In this document: positions 1-5,767 of the stretch, piece after piece
Layout of the letters: each line of letters opens with the position of its first letter
Position numbering within the stretch: position 1 is the stretch's first letter
Assembly: GCA_036522595.1 (NCBI GenBank)
Contig: DATDFL010000242.1
Span: 1 to 7,231, forward strand
DNA length: 7,231 bases
Reading direction: 5' to 3'
From: AC-32 sp036522595
GTDB taxonomy: Bacteria > Actinomycetota > Thermoleophilia > Gaiellales > Gaiellaceae
Translations under genes and position numbers: made by a program
The notes under the pieces: model-generated
What the model was told of the DNA's origin: nothing
Database searches by the model: none
The model's input: only the letters and a program-made list of their open reading frames with translations

Positions 1-106
1 GGGCGACCTGACGGGCGCGCTGCGCGCGGGCCACACCTTCCTGCCGCTCCCGGGCGTCCTCCTCCTCGAGGCGTGCGAGCACTGCGCGGGCGCGGTCGTC
101 GAGCAC
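1..106 (-). CDS. 5' end of an unidentified gene, last visible member of the sufS unit
   Basis: This is a partial gene: 35 codons are visible and it runs off the low-coordinate edge. It starts at a GTG (104-106) that shares one base with the TAG stop of the Rieske gene, the same TAGTG junction seen at two other places in this locus, which is the main argument for the start. The peptide begins MLDDRARAVLARLEEEDARE and continues charged and Arg/Glu-rich, so it looks like an amphipathic helical N-terminus of a soluble protein. It loosely resembles the N-termini of some actinobacterial SAM-dependent O-methyltransferases, but that is only an impression and too little is visible to name a function. 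The opposite strand is also open here (2-241), so the coding strand is probable rather than certain. Confidence 0.55.
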   Translation of the reverse strand, partial: MLDDRARAVLARLEEEDARERQEGVARAQRARQVA

Positions 107-420
107 TACGAAAGGTCGACCTTCACGAGCCCGTCATCGACGCGAACCGGGAAGGTGTCGACCGGAAGCACAGCCGGCAACGTCAAAGGCCGCCCCGAGC
201 AGATGTCGATGTGCGCCCCGTGGCGCGGGCAGATGGCGTAGCCCTCCTCCGCGTCGAACTCGCCCTCGCAGAGCGGCCCGTCGTCGTGGGAGCAGCGATC
301 CTCGATCGCGCAGTACTTGCCGTTGAGGTTGTAGACCCCGACCGTGATCGAGCCGGCGTGGACGAGCTTCACCGTCCCCGGCGGCAGCTCCTCCACCGGG
401 CAGACCACGACTTCTGCCAC
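106..420 (-). CDS. Rieske-type [2Fe-2S] ferredoxin of the SUF locus
   Basis: This 104-residue soluble protein has no signal peptide or membrane segment. The Rieske cluster ligands are visible as C43-S-H45 and C64-P-R-H67, the C-x-H ... C-x2-H pattern that binds a [2Fe-2S] cluster. The disulfide cysteines of high-potential cytochrome bc1 Rieske proteins are absent from these loops, so it belongs with the small low-potential ferredoxins such as dioxygenase ferredoxin subunits. Cytosolic electron transfer is the likely role. Similar ferredoxins occur in other actinobacterial SUF operons, where their exact job is not settled. The GTG start (418-420) overlaps the sufU stop by one base (TAGTG). Longer starts inside sufU would add out-of-frame sequence with no Rieske character. 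Extra cysteines sit at 7, 37, 51 and 74. No oxygenase subunit is visible nearby. Confidence 0.9.
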   Translation of the reverse strand: MAEVVVCPVEELPPGTVKLVHAGSITVGVYNLNGKYCAIEDRCSHDDGPLCEGEFDAEEGYAICPRHGAHIDICSGRPLTLPAVLPVDTFPVRVDDGLVKVDLS

Positions 421-851
421 TAGCTCAATTCGAGCTCGTCGAGTCCGGCCCACTCTGCCGGGAGCGGCGTCCCCTTGGCCCGATGCAACGCAACCTTCAG
501 CACCCCGAGCCCGAGCAGCGCGCACTTCAGGCGGATCGGCGTCAGCGGGATCCCGACCTCCTCGAGCAGCTGCTCTTTCGGCAGCTCCGCAATTTCGCTC
601 GCGGTCCGTCCCTTGACCATCTCCATCAGCATCGAGGTCGACGCCTGGCTGATCGCGCAGCCCCGCCCCGAGAACTTCACCTCGTCGATGGTCTCGCCGT
701 CGTCGGCGAACTGGACGTAGATCGACACCTCGTCGCCGCAGAGTGGATTGACGCCCTCCGCCTGCGCGTCCGCGTCCTCGATCACCCCGTGCCCGCGCGG
801 GTTCTTGTAGTGGTCGAGGATGACCTCCCGGTACAGGTCTTCTGCGCCCAT
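420..851 (-). CDS. sufU: SufU, zinc-dependent sulfurtransferase partner of SufS
   Basis: This 143-residue protein belongs to the IscU/NifU-like SufU family. In Gram-positive bacteria and actinobacteria SufU binds zinc and accepts the persulfide from SufS, passing sulfur to the SufBCD scaffold. The visible zinc-site residues are C38 and D40 in NPLCGDE, C65 in GRGCAISQAS and C110 in RLKCALLG; these match the Cys/Asp/Cys/Cys set of the Bacillus subtilis protein. The stretch from about 80 to 100 between C65 and C110 is the insertion that separates SufU from IscU. Its length is normal. The ATG lies two bases after the sufS stop with no Shine-Dalgarno match, so translation probably depends on ribosomes finishing sufS. 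The 3' end overlaps the Rieske gene by one base. Confidence 0.96.
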   Translation of the reverse strand: MGAEDLYREVILDHYKNPRGHGVIEDADAQAEGVNPLCGDEVSIYVQFADDGETIDEVKFSGRGCAISQASTSMLMEMVKGRTASEIAELPKEQLLEEVGIPLTPIRLKCALLGLGVLKVALHRAKGTPLPAEWAGLDELELS

Positions 852-853
852 GC

Positions 854-2098
854 CTAACCGAGGATACGGCGCGTCTTCTGGATGCCGTCGACCAGGCGGT
901 CGATCTCCCCCGGCACCGTGTAGAGATAGAAGCTCGCGCGGTTGGTGGCCGCGACGCCGAGCCGCGTCATCAGCGGCTGGCAGCAGTGGTGGCCGGCGCG
1001 GATCGCGACGCCCTCCGAGTCGAGCACCTGCGCGACGTCGTGCGGGTGAATCCCCTCGACGTTGAACGAGACGATCCCCGCGCGCCGGTCGGCCGGCGGC
1101 CCGTACAGGACGATCCCGGGAATCTCGCCCAGCCGCTCAAGCGCGACCGCGGCCAGCTCCTGCTCGTGCGCCTCGATGGCGTCGAGCCCGATCTCGTTCA
1201 GGTAGTCGATCGCCGCCCCGAGCCCGACCGCCTCGGCGATCGGCGAGGTTCCCGCCTCGAACTTGTGCGGGATCTCACCCCAGGTCGTCTCCTCGAAGCG
1301 CACCTTGCTGATCATGTGCCCGCCGAGGTTGAACGGCTCCATGGCTTCCAGGATCTCGCGGCGGCCCCACAAAGCCCCGACCCCGGTGGGCCCGCACATC
1401 TTGTGCGCCGAGATCGCGAGGAAGTCGCAGCCGAGCGCCTGGACGTCGACGGGATGGTGCGGAGCCGCCTGCGCGCCGTCCACGACCATGATCGCGCCGC
1501 GGGCATGCGCCCACTCCGAAAGCCGCTCGACCGGATTGATCGTCCCGAGCGCGTTCGAGACGAGATTCGTCGCGACGACCTTGACGTCGCCGTCCTTGCC
1601 CACCTCGTCGAGCCCGGAAAGGTCGAGCTCGCCGTCGTCGGTGACGCGGAGCATCCGCAGCTCGGCGCCCATGCGCTTGGCGATGTACTGCCACGGGACG
1701 AAGTTCGAATGGTGCTCGAGCTCCGTGACAACGACCACATCGCCCGGGCCGAGGTTGTTGAGGCCCCAGGCGTAGGCGACGAGGTTCAGCGCCTCGGTCG
1801 CCTGGCGCGTGAAGATGATCTCCCGCGGCGACGGCGCGTTGACGAACGTCGCAACCTTCTGGCGGGCGAGCTCGAACTCCGCGGTCGCGCGCTCGGAGAG
1901 CGTGTAGACGCCCCGGTGTACGTTCGCGTTCGAGGTCTCGTAGAAGGCGCGCATCGCATCCAGCACCTGGCGCGGCTTCTGCGACGTGACCGCCGAATCG
2001 AGATACGAGAGCGGCTTGCCGTGGATCTTCTGCTCGAAGATGGGGAAATCGGCGCGCAGACGCTCTGCGTCGAGCCGGGATTGAGCCTTTACGGCCAT
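854..2098 (-). CDS. sufS: SufS cysteine desulfurase
   Basis: This 414-residue PLP enzyme converts L-cysteine to L-alanine and leaves a persulfide on an active-site cysteine, which SufU collects. Fold-type I, class II desulfurase features are clear. They include the YLDSAVTSQKP N-terminal segment (32-42), TELEHHSN (125-132), the cofactor Asp in VDGAQ (206-210), the Schiff-base lysine K233 in SAHKMCGPTGVG, and the catalytic cysteine C372 in RAGHHCCQPLM. A second cysteine follows directly at 373, where many relatives have Ala. The ATG at 2096-2098 begins MAVKAQSRLDAERLRADFP, the expected N-terminus. The open frame extends upstream to 2287 but would run antisense through the divergent lipoprotein gene. 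sufS heads the second minus-strand unit and appears to have its own promoter, possibly giving a leaderless message. Confidence 0.97.
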   Translation of the reverse strand: MAVKAQSRLDAERLRADFPIFEQKIHGKPLSYLDSAVTSQKPRQVLDAMRAFYETSNANVHRGVYTLSERATAEFELARQKVATFVNAPSPREIIFTRQATEALNLVAYAWGLNNLGPGDVVVVTELEHHSNFVPWQYIAKRMGAELRMLRVTDDGELDLSGLDEVGKDGDVKVVATNLVSNALGTINPVERLSEWAHARGAIMVVDGAQAAPHHPVDVQALGCDFLAISAHKMCGPTGVGALWGRREILEAMEPFNLGGHMISKVRFEETTWGEIPHKFEAGTSPIAEAVGLGAAIDYLNEIGLDAIEAHEQELAAVALERLGEIPGIVLYGPPADRRAGIVSFNVEGIHPHDVAQVLDSEGVAIRAGHHCCQPLMTRLGVAATNRASFYLYTVPGEIDRLVDGIQKTRRILG

Positions 2099-2109
2099 GC
2101 GGCTATCGT
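2081..2109 (+). promoter_or_regulatory. Predicted sigma70-type promoter for the cytochrome lipoprotein gene
   Basis: A TTGAGC box (2081-2086, four of six matches to TTGACA) lies exactly 17 bp before TATCGT (2104-2109, four of six matches to TATAAT). The -35 box falls inside the first codons of sufS. Transcription would begin near 2116, about ten bases before the ATG at 2127, leaving almost no leader. Only a weak GGG precedes the start codon. This is a motif reading; spacing is good but the hexamers are imperfect. Confidence 0.45.
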
Positions 2110-2110
2110 A
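2105..2110 (-). promoter_or_regulatory. Predicted -10 element for sufS, overlapping the divergent -10
   Basis: On the minus strand the hexamer TACGAT (TAnnnT type) ends six bases before the sufS ATG. Normal -10 to +1 spacing would place the transcript start on, or within a base or two of, the A of the start codon, so the message would be leaderless. This fits the lack of a Shine-Dalgarno site. It overlaps the plus-strand TATCGT by five bases. No convincing -35 box was found; TTCATA (2126-2131) is a weak candidate at 15 bp spacing. Confidence 0.4.
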
Positions 2111-2126
2111 TCCACGTACCGGGTCT

Positions 2127-3509
2127 ATGAAGCTGCGTCTCTTTGTTAGTGGGGCCATCCTCGTCTTCGCGCTTGCCGCCAGCGGTTGTGGCGGCGGCGG
2201 CTCGAAGCACAAGGCCGCCGTGTCCAAGAACTCGCCTGGAGCGAAGGTCTTCGCGAGCGCGGGCTGCTCCGGCTGCCACACGCTCAAGGCCGCGAACGCG
2301 AAGGGTCAGATCGGCCCGAACCTCGACGAGCTGAAGCCCGACGAATCGACGGTCGAACGACAGGTGCGCAACGGCGGGAACGGCATGCCGTCGTTCAAGA
2401 GCCGACTTTCCGGCGCGCAGATCTCCCAGGTCGCCTCGTTCGTCGCCGACGCGACGAAGGGCACGACCGCACCGCTCTTCAAGGCCGACAACACGACGGT
2501 TGCGGACTGCCAGCGGAGCAGCAAGCCGTTCTGCTACCGCCAGGCGTTCGGGAACCTCTCCTTCAAGGAAGGCCCGGTCAAGGCGCTCGCGCTGCTTGCG
2601 ACCGACGACCGGTCGATCTCCGCGGTCCACGCGGACTGCCACCAGATCGCGCACTGGGTCGGTCGCGCGGGCCTGCTCCACTACAAGAAGGACGCGGGCA
2701 CGGCCCTCTCGCACGGCGCGATGACGTGCAACTCGGGCTACTACCACGGCGTCCTCCAGCTCGCGCTCGCCGGCCTGCCGCGAAACGTCGTCGTCAAGAA
2801 GTCGCAGCACCTCTGCGACGCGCCGGCGGTGAACACCGACGACTTCCTGCTCTACCAGTGCGTCCACGGCCTCGGCCACGGGCTGATGATCTACAGCGGC
2901 GACGACCTGCCCTGGTCGCTGCAGACCTGCCACAAGCTCCTGACCGACTTCGACCGGGTCTCGTGCACCGGCGGCGTCTTCATGCAGAACCTCGACACGA
3001 CCATGGGCGTCTCGAAGTACCTCAGCAACAAGAACCCGATCTACCCGTGCAACATCGTCAAGGACCGGGACAAGGTCTACTGCTACCTGATGGTGACCTC
3101 GAGGATCCTGACGCTCGACGGCTTCAACTGGCAGAAGACCGCCGCCTGGTGCCGCAAGGCCGAGTCGGGGTGGGTTGCCACGTGCTTCCAGTCGATGGGC
3201 CGCGATGCCTCCGGCGCGACGCGCTACGTCGCCAAGAACACGATTCAACTCTGCTCGTACGCGGGCAAGAACGAGGACGAGTGCATCTACGGCGCCTCGC
3301 GCGACTACGCGAACAACTACGCGGGCGGCCACGAGGCGGCCGCGCTCTGCGAAGCGACTCCGGCCAAGTACCGCGGCTACTGCTACGAGGGGATCGGGAC
3401 GATCCTGGGCGCGCTCAAGCGAGAGACCGTCGACCGAAAGAACGCCTGCAACGCGGTCACGCCGCGCAAATACCACGCCGACTGCTACCGCGGCGCAGCG
3501 ATCTCCTAG
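2127..3509 (+). CDS. Cytochrome c lipoprotein fused to an uncharacterised Cys/His-rich repeat region
   Basis: This 460-residue protein is not recognised as a named family. Residues 1-20 form a lipoprotein signal peptide ending AASG-C21, followed by a Gly/Ser linker. Residues about 36-112 form a class I cytochrome c domain with the heme site C47-S-G-C50-H51 and a likely axial methionine M87 in GNGMPSF, so it should be membrane-anchored, face outward and carry one covalent heme. Residues about 125-460 are Cys/His-rich: 18 cysteines, seven tandem Cys-pair repeats from 230 on, and a histidine cluster at 168-251 (HADCHQIAH, NSGYYHG, CVHGLGHG). An electron-transfer or metal-dependent redox role is inferred. 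I have an uncertain recollection of similar segments in uncharacterised proteins of other bacteria. The ATG at 2127 puts the signal peptide at the N-terminus; an in-frame ATG at 2097 would add ten residues and overlap sufS. The gene runs against its SUF neighbours. Confidence 0.85.
   Translation: MKLRLFVSGAILVFALAASGCGGGGSKHKAAVSKNSPGAKVFASAGCSGCHTLKAANAKGQIGPNLDELKPDESTVERQVRNGGNGMPSFKSRLSGAQISQVASFVADATKGTTAPLFKADNTTVADCQRSSKPFCYRQAFGNLSFKEGPVKALALLATDDRSISAVHADCHQIAHWVGRAGLLHYKKDAGTALSHGAMTCNSGYYHGVLQLALAGLPRNVVVKKSQHLCDAPAVNTDDFLLYQCVHGLGHGLMIYSGDDLPWSLQTCHKLLTDFDRVSCTGGVFMQNLDTTMGVSKYLSNKNPIYPCNIVKDRDKVYCYLMVTSRILTLDGFNWQKTAAWCRKAESGWVATCFQSMGRDASGATRYVAKNTIQLCSYAGKNEDECIYGASRDYANNYAGGHEAAALCEATPAKYRGYCYEGIGTILGALKRETVDRKNACNAVTPRKYHADCYRGAAIS
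2814..3485 (+). repeat. Seven tandem Cys-pair protein repeats within the cytochrome lipoprotein
   Basis: Cysteines fall in pairs at residues 230/245, 268/280, 308/319, 342/353, 376/386, 408/419 and 441/453. Spacing within a pair is 10-15 residues, and successive first cysteines are 38, 40, 34, 34, 32 and 33 apart. The second cysteine tends to be followed by a short aromatic- or Gly-containing segment, as in CVHGLGHG, CTGGVF, CFQSMG, CIYGAS, CYEGIG and CYRGAA. The pattern suggests a disulfide-stapled helical repeat stack, similar in principle to Sel1-like Cys-rich proteins, although the spacing differs. The DNA of the units is diverged, so the repeat is visible only at protein level. Confidence 0.7.
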
Positions 3510-4675
3510 GCCTGAGGAATTCGCGCTTCGAGCGCTGAGGTGACCGCTTCGCGGACCGGCTCGAGCTCGATCCGGTCGAGAACGTCCTGGAAGAAGCCTC
3601 GGACAATCAGGCGCTCCGCATCTGGCCTCGGCAGCCCGCGGGCCATCAGGTAGAAGAGCTGCTCCCGGTCGACGCGGCCGACGGTCGCGCCGTGCGTGCA
3701 GCGCACGTCGTTCGCGAGGATCTCGAGCCCCGGGATCGGAACCGCGTGCGTCGTCGGCGACAGCATCAGGTTCCGGCACTCCTGGTACGCGTTCGTCTTC
3801 TGGGCGTCCTCCTCGACGCGGATCATCCCGCGCCAGACCGCCGTCGCGTGATCGCGCAGCGCGCCTTTGAAGGCGAAGTCCGACTCCGTGTTCGGCGCGA
3901 TGTGCTCCTGGAAGGTGTCGTAGTCGAGGTGCTGCTCGCCGTCGGCGAAGTAGGCACCGGTCACGCGGGAGGTCGCGCCCGGGCCGGCGAGATCGTTCTG
4001 GATGCGCACCTTCCCCTTCTTCGAGCCGAAGCCGCCGCTGACCCAGTCGAGCTCGGCGTCGCGCTCGACCCGCGCGTGGTGCGAGGCGAAGTGCCACGTC
4101 TCGCGCGAGAGGTTCTGCAGCGAGACGTACTCGAGCTTCGCGGCCTGCTCGACGAACAGCTCGGCCACGCCGTTGAAGTAGCCGGGCAGGCCCGCCGAGC
4201 CGGACGAGTACTCCTCGACGAGCGAGAAGCGCGAGCCCTCCTCCGCGACGACGAGCAGCCGCCAGAAGAGCGACCCGTTCTCGATCGCATTGACGACCCG
4301 CACGAAAAGCGGCCGCTCGAGCTCGAGCCCGCCGGGAACGTGCACGAGCAGCCCGTGCTGCCAGGCAGCCGCGTTGTGTGCGGCGAACTTGTCGTCCTGC
4401 CACCCGACCAGCGAGCCGAGCAGCTCGTGCGAGGCGTCGAGCGGCTCGAAGCGGATCTCGTCCGGCGCGCGTGTGATCTCGATCCCGGTCTCGGTGACCA
4501 CGGCCTCGGCAGCGACGTCGAGGGCGAGCATCGAGGCCGGCGCGGCCTGCTCTGCCCTCTCGCCGTCGAACGACTCCGGATCGAAGCCGCGCAGGTCGGT
4601 GAAGCGCCAGTGCTCCTCGGCCGTCCCGGGCACGGGCAGCTCGCGGTAGCGCTCGAGTGCCTCGGTCCTACTCAT
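3506..4675 (-). CDS. sufD: SufD, Fe-S scaffold subunit
   Basis: This 389-residue protein is a paralogue of SufB and forms the SufBC2D scaffold, contributing to the interface where the cluster assembles. The SufB/SufD-type C-terminal core is clear. It contains RCTHGATVGRVDREQLFYLM with C326 and H328, matching the Cys and His that in E. coli SufD (Cys358, His360) sit at the SufB-SufD interface, followed by the helix ARGLPRPDAERLIVRGFF. The N-terminus has the usual EEHWRFTDLRGFDPESF. Length is near normal (E. coli about 420). The ATG overlaps the end of the preceding VOC gene by eight bases (ATGAGTAG), so the two are probably translationally coupled. The stop codon interlocks with that of the convergent cytochrome gene in a CTAG, leaving no room for an intergenic terminator. 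In many actinobacteria sufC follows here; it does not in this locus. Confidence 0.96.
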   Translation of the reverse strand: MSRTEALERYRELPVPGTAEEHWRFTDLRGFDPESFDGERAEQAAPASMLALDVAAEAVVTETGIEITRAPDEIRFEPLDASHELLGSLVGWQDDKFAAHNAAAWQHGLLVHVPGGLELERPLFVRVVNAIENGSLFWRLLVVAEEGSRFSLVEEYSSGSAGLPGYFNGVAELFVEQAAKLEYVSLQNLSRETWHFASHHARVERDAELDWVSGGFGSKKGKVRIQNDLAGPGATSRVTGAYFADGEQHLDYDTFQEHIAPNTESDFAFKGALRDHATAVWRGMIRVEEDAQKTNAYQECRNLMLSPTTHAVPIPGLEILANDVRCTHGATVGRVDREQLFYLMARGLPRPDAERLIVRGFFQDVLDRIELEPVREAVTSALEARIPQA

Positions 4676-5024
4676 AGGGCTCGTAGCGGTGGTGGAGGAT
4701 GACCGCGTTCTCGTCGGGGTCGAGGCAGACGACCATGTGGCAAACGCCGGTGTCGCCCTGGCCCGCGATCTGGACGCCTTTCTGCTCGAGCTCGGCCTTG
4801 GCCGCGTCGATGTCGTCCACGCGGAGCGCGAAGCCGGCGATATCTGGCTTGAACTCGATGCCTTCCCGCTCGGGCTCCCAGAACGTGAGCGTCACCTGGC
4901 CGGCCGTCAGCTCGTCGGCGTTGTTCGGATCCAGGGCGAGCCCGAACGTGTCGCGGTACCAGGCACGCGAGCGCTCGGCATCGCGCGTGGCGATGTTGAT
5001 GAAGTCGACGCGCTCGATGTTCAT
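4668..5024 (-). CDS. Single-domain VOC (glyoxalase-fold) protein, next to sufD
   Basis: This 118-residue protein is one complete VOC domain: the opening strand ERVDFINIAT, the helix RSRAWYRDTFGL (about 19-30), the second-half strand FALRVDDIDAA (65-75), and the closing DTGVCHMVV ... DPDEN ... LHHRYEP (91-116). The VOC superfamily includes glyoxalase I, extradiol dioxygenases and antibiotic-binding proteins, so the fold alone gives no substrate. The usual first-strand His is replaced by Asp-Phe, and the usual Glu after DPDGN is not present (V108), while C95, H96 and H111 are shared with the neighbouring VOC domains. The ATG follows the previous gene's TGA with a one-base overlap (TGATG). It is the most diverged of the four domains (DPDEN for DPDGN, HHRYE for HRRYA). 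Its function in or beside Fe-S assembly is unknown. Confidence 0.85.
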   Translation of the reverse strand: MNIERVDFINIATRDAERSRAWYRDTFGLALDPNNADELTAGQVTLTFWEPEREGIEFKPDIAGFALRVDDIDAAKAELEQKGVQIAGQGDTGVCHMVVCLDPDENAVILHHRYEPYE

Positions 5025-5767
5025 CAGGGCATTGTCCCGTCGCTGTACGGCGCGTAGCGCCGGTGGAACATCAGCCCGTTGCCGTCCGGATCCTGGAAGA
5101 AGGCCATGTGGCACACGCCCGAGTCGTACGGTTCCGGGAACTCGAACTGCACACCGGCGCCCGCGAACCGCTCCATCGACTGCGCGACGTCCGGCACCCG
5201 GAGCGCCACGCCGAACTCGGGCCGGTAGTCGCCGCCGCCCTTCTGCTCCGGCGTGCTCAGCACGAGCCCGACGTTCTCCGCTTCGAACTCGGGCCACTCG
5301 TCGCTCGAGACCGGATTGCGTCTCAGGCCGAGGGTGCTGCCGTAGAAGTCCGACGCGCGACCTCGGTCGCTGACGTTCACCCCGACGAAGTCGGTGCGCT
5401 CCACCTCCTGAGCGGGCACGTCGAAGGGCTCGAGGGGCGCATAGCGCCGGTGGAGCTGAAGGCGGTTGCCGTCGGGGTCGGCGAAGGGCGCGCCGTTGCA
5501 GACTCCGGAGTCGAACGTCTCCATCGAAAACTCAGCGCCCTGGTGCTCGAGCTCGCCGCGCGCCTCGGCGACATCCGGAACTCCCAGGGCGAGCCCGCCC
5601 CCGAACGTCGAGAGCGCGAGCGTCAGGTTGCCCGTCTCGTACTCGACCCAGCGATCCCCAGAGTTGTTCGGGTTGCGCGCGAGCTCGAGGGTCTCGCCGT
5701 AGAACGCGTCGGCGCGCGGCAGATCCTCGACCTGCAGGGCGATGAAGTCGACGCGCTCGACGATCAT
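5024..5767 (-). CDS. Two-domain VOC (glyoxalase-fold) protein
   Basis: This 247-residue protein contains two VOC domains joined by a short linker near residues 112-121. Domain 1 (1-111) has VERVDFIAL, FYGETLEL, DSGVCNGAPF, DPDGN (97-101) and LHRRYAP. Domain 2 (122-240) has VERTDFVGV, FYGSTLGL, FGVALRV, DSGVCHMAF (C219, H220), DPDGN (226-230) and FHRRYAP. Domain 1 is about ten residues shorter in its middle and has Asn91 where the other domains have His, so it may have lost activity and serve structurally. VOC proteins usually form their active site from paired modules, so a fused tandem could act alone or with the single-domain neighbours. The start ATG overlaps the upstream VOC stop in ATGA. 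The substrate is unknown; the conventional VOC metal ligands are not evident in either domain. Confidence 0.87.
   Translation of the reverse strand: MIVERVDFIALQVEDLPRADAFYGETLELARNPNNSGDRWVEYETGNLTLALSTFGGGLALGVPDVAEARGELEHQGAEFSMETFDSGVCNGAPFADPDGNRLQLHRRYAPLEPFDVPAQEVERTDFVGVNVSDRGRASDFYGSTLGLRRNPVSSDEWPEFEAENVGLVLSTPEQKGGGDYRPEFGVALRVPDVAQSMERFAGAGVQFEFPEPYDSGVCHMAFFQDPDGNGLMFHRRYAPYSDGTMP
5050..5125. repeat. 76-bp DNA repeat, copy in VOC domain 2 of the two-domain gene
   Basis: This segment encodes the DSGVCHM ... DPDGN ... HRRYAP end of domain 2. It aligns without gaps to 5775-5850 with 66 of 76 bases identical by hand count. More diverged, also ungapped, copies lie at 5437-5512 (domain 1 of the same gene) and 4679-4754 (the VOC gene next to sufD). 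Confidence 0.8.

Noticed and set aside
2..241. Plus-strand frame open from the window edge with nearly all G/C third positions up to the Rieske gene
   Set aside because: Its third positions mirror the first positions of the minus-strand frame, so the G/C bias is not independent evidence. It would overlap the Rieske gene by over 130 bp with Ser/Thr-rich nonsense. The minus frame has a TAGTG-coupled start. It cannot be fully excluded for 1-105.
986..2149. 387-codon plus-strand open frame opposite sufS
   Set aside because: It is fully antisense to sufS, with a composition dominated by Arg, Val, Asp and Leu and no recognisable domain; it is a high-GC shadow.
2099..2287. 63-residue N-terminal extension of SufS
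   Set aside because: The extension is antisense to the lipoprotein gene and its signal peptide, has no family similarity, and the ATG at 2098 gives the standard SufS N-terminus.
3523..3535. Short hairpin (GCGCT-TCG-AGCGC) near the sufD 3' end, considered as a terminator
   Set aside because: The stem is five base pairs, lies inside sufD coding sequence and has no T-tract on either strand; such hairpins are common by chance at this G+C.
2186..3538. 450-codon plus-strand open frame overlapping the cytochrome lipoprotein in another frame
   Set aside because: It is an Arg-rich shadow frame. The chosen frame has the lipobox, CxxCH and the ordered cysteine pairs.
2103..4403. Very long minus-strand open frame (766 codons) across the cytochrome gene and part of sufD
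   Set aside because: It runs antisense to a gene with a clear signal peptide and heme motif, then through sufD in a different frame. The translation is Arg/Ala-rich and low in complexity, as expected for a stop-poor shadow in high-GC DNA.
3692..4702. 336-codon plus-strand open frame opposite sufD
   Set aside because: sufD on the minus strand has clear family motifs; this frame has none and runs antisense.
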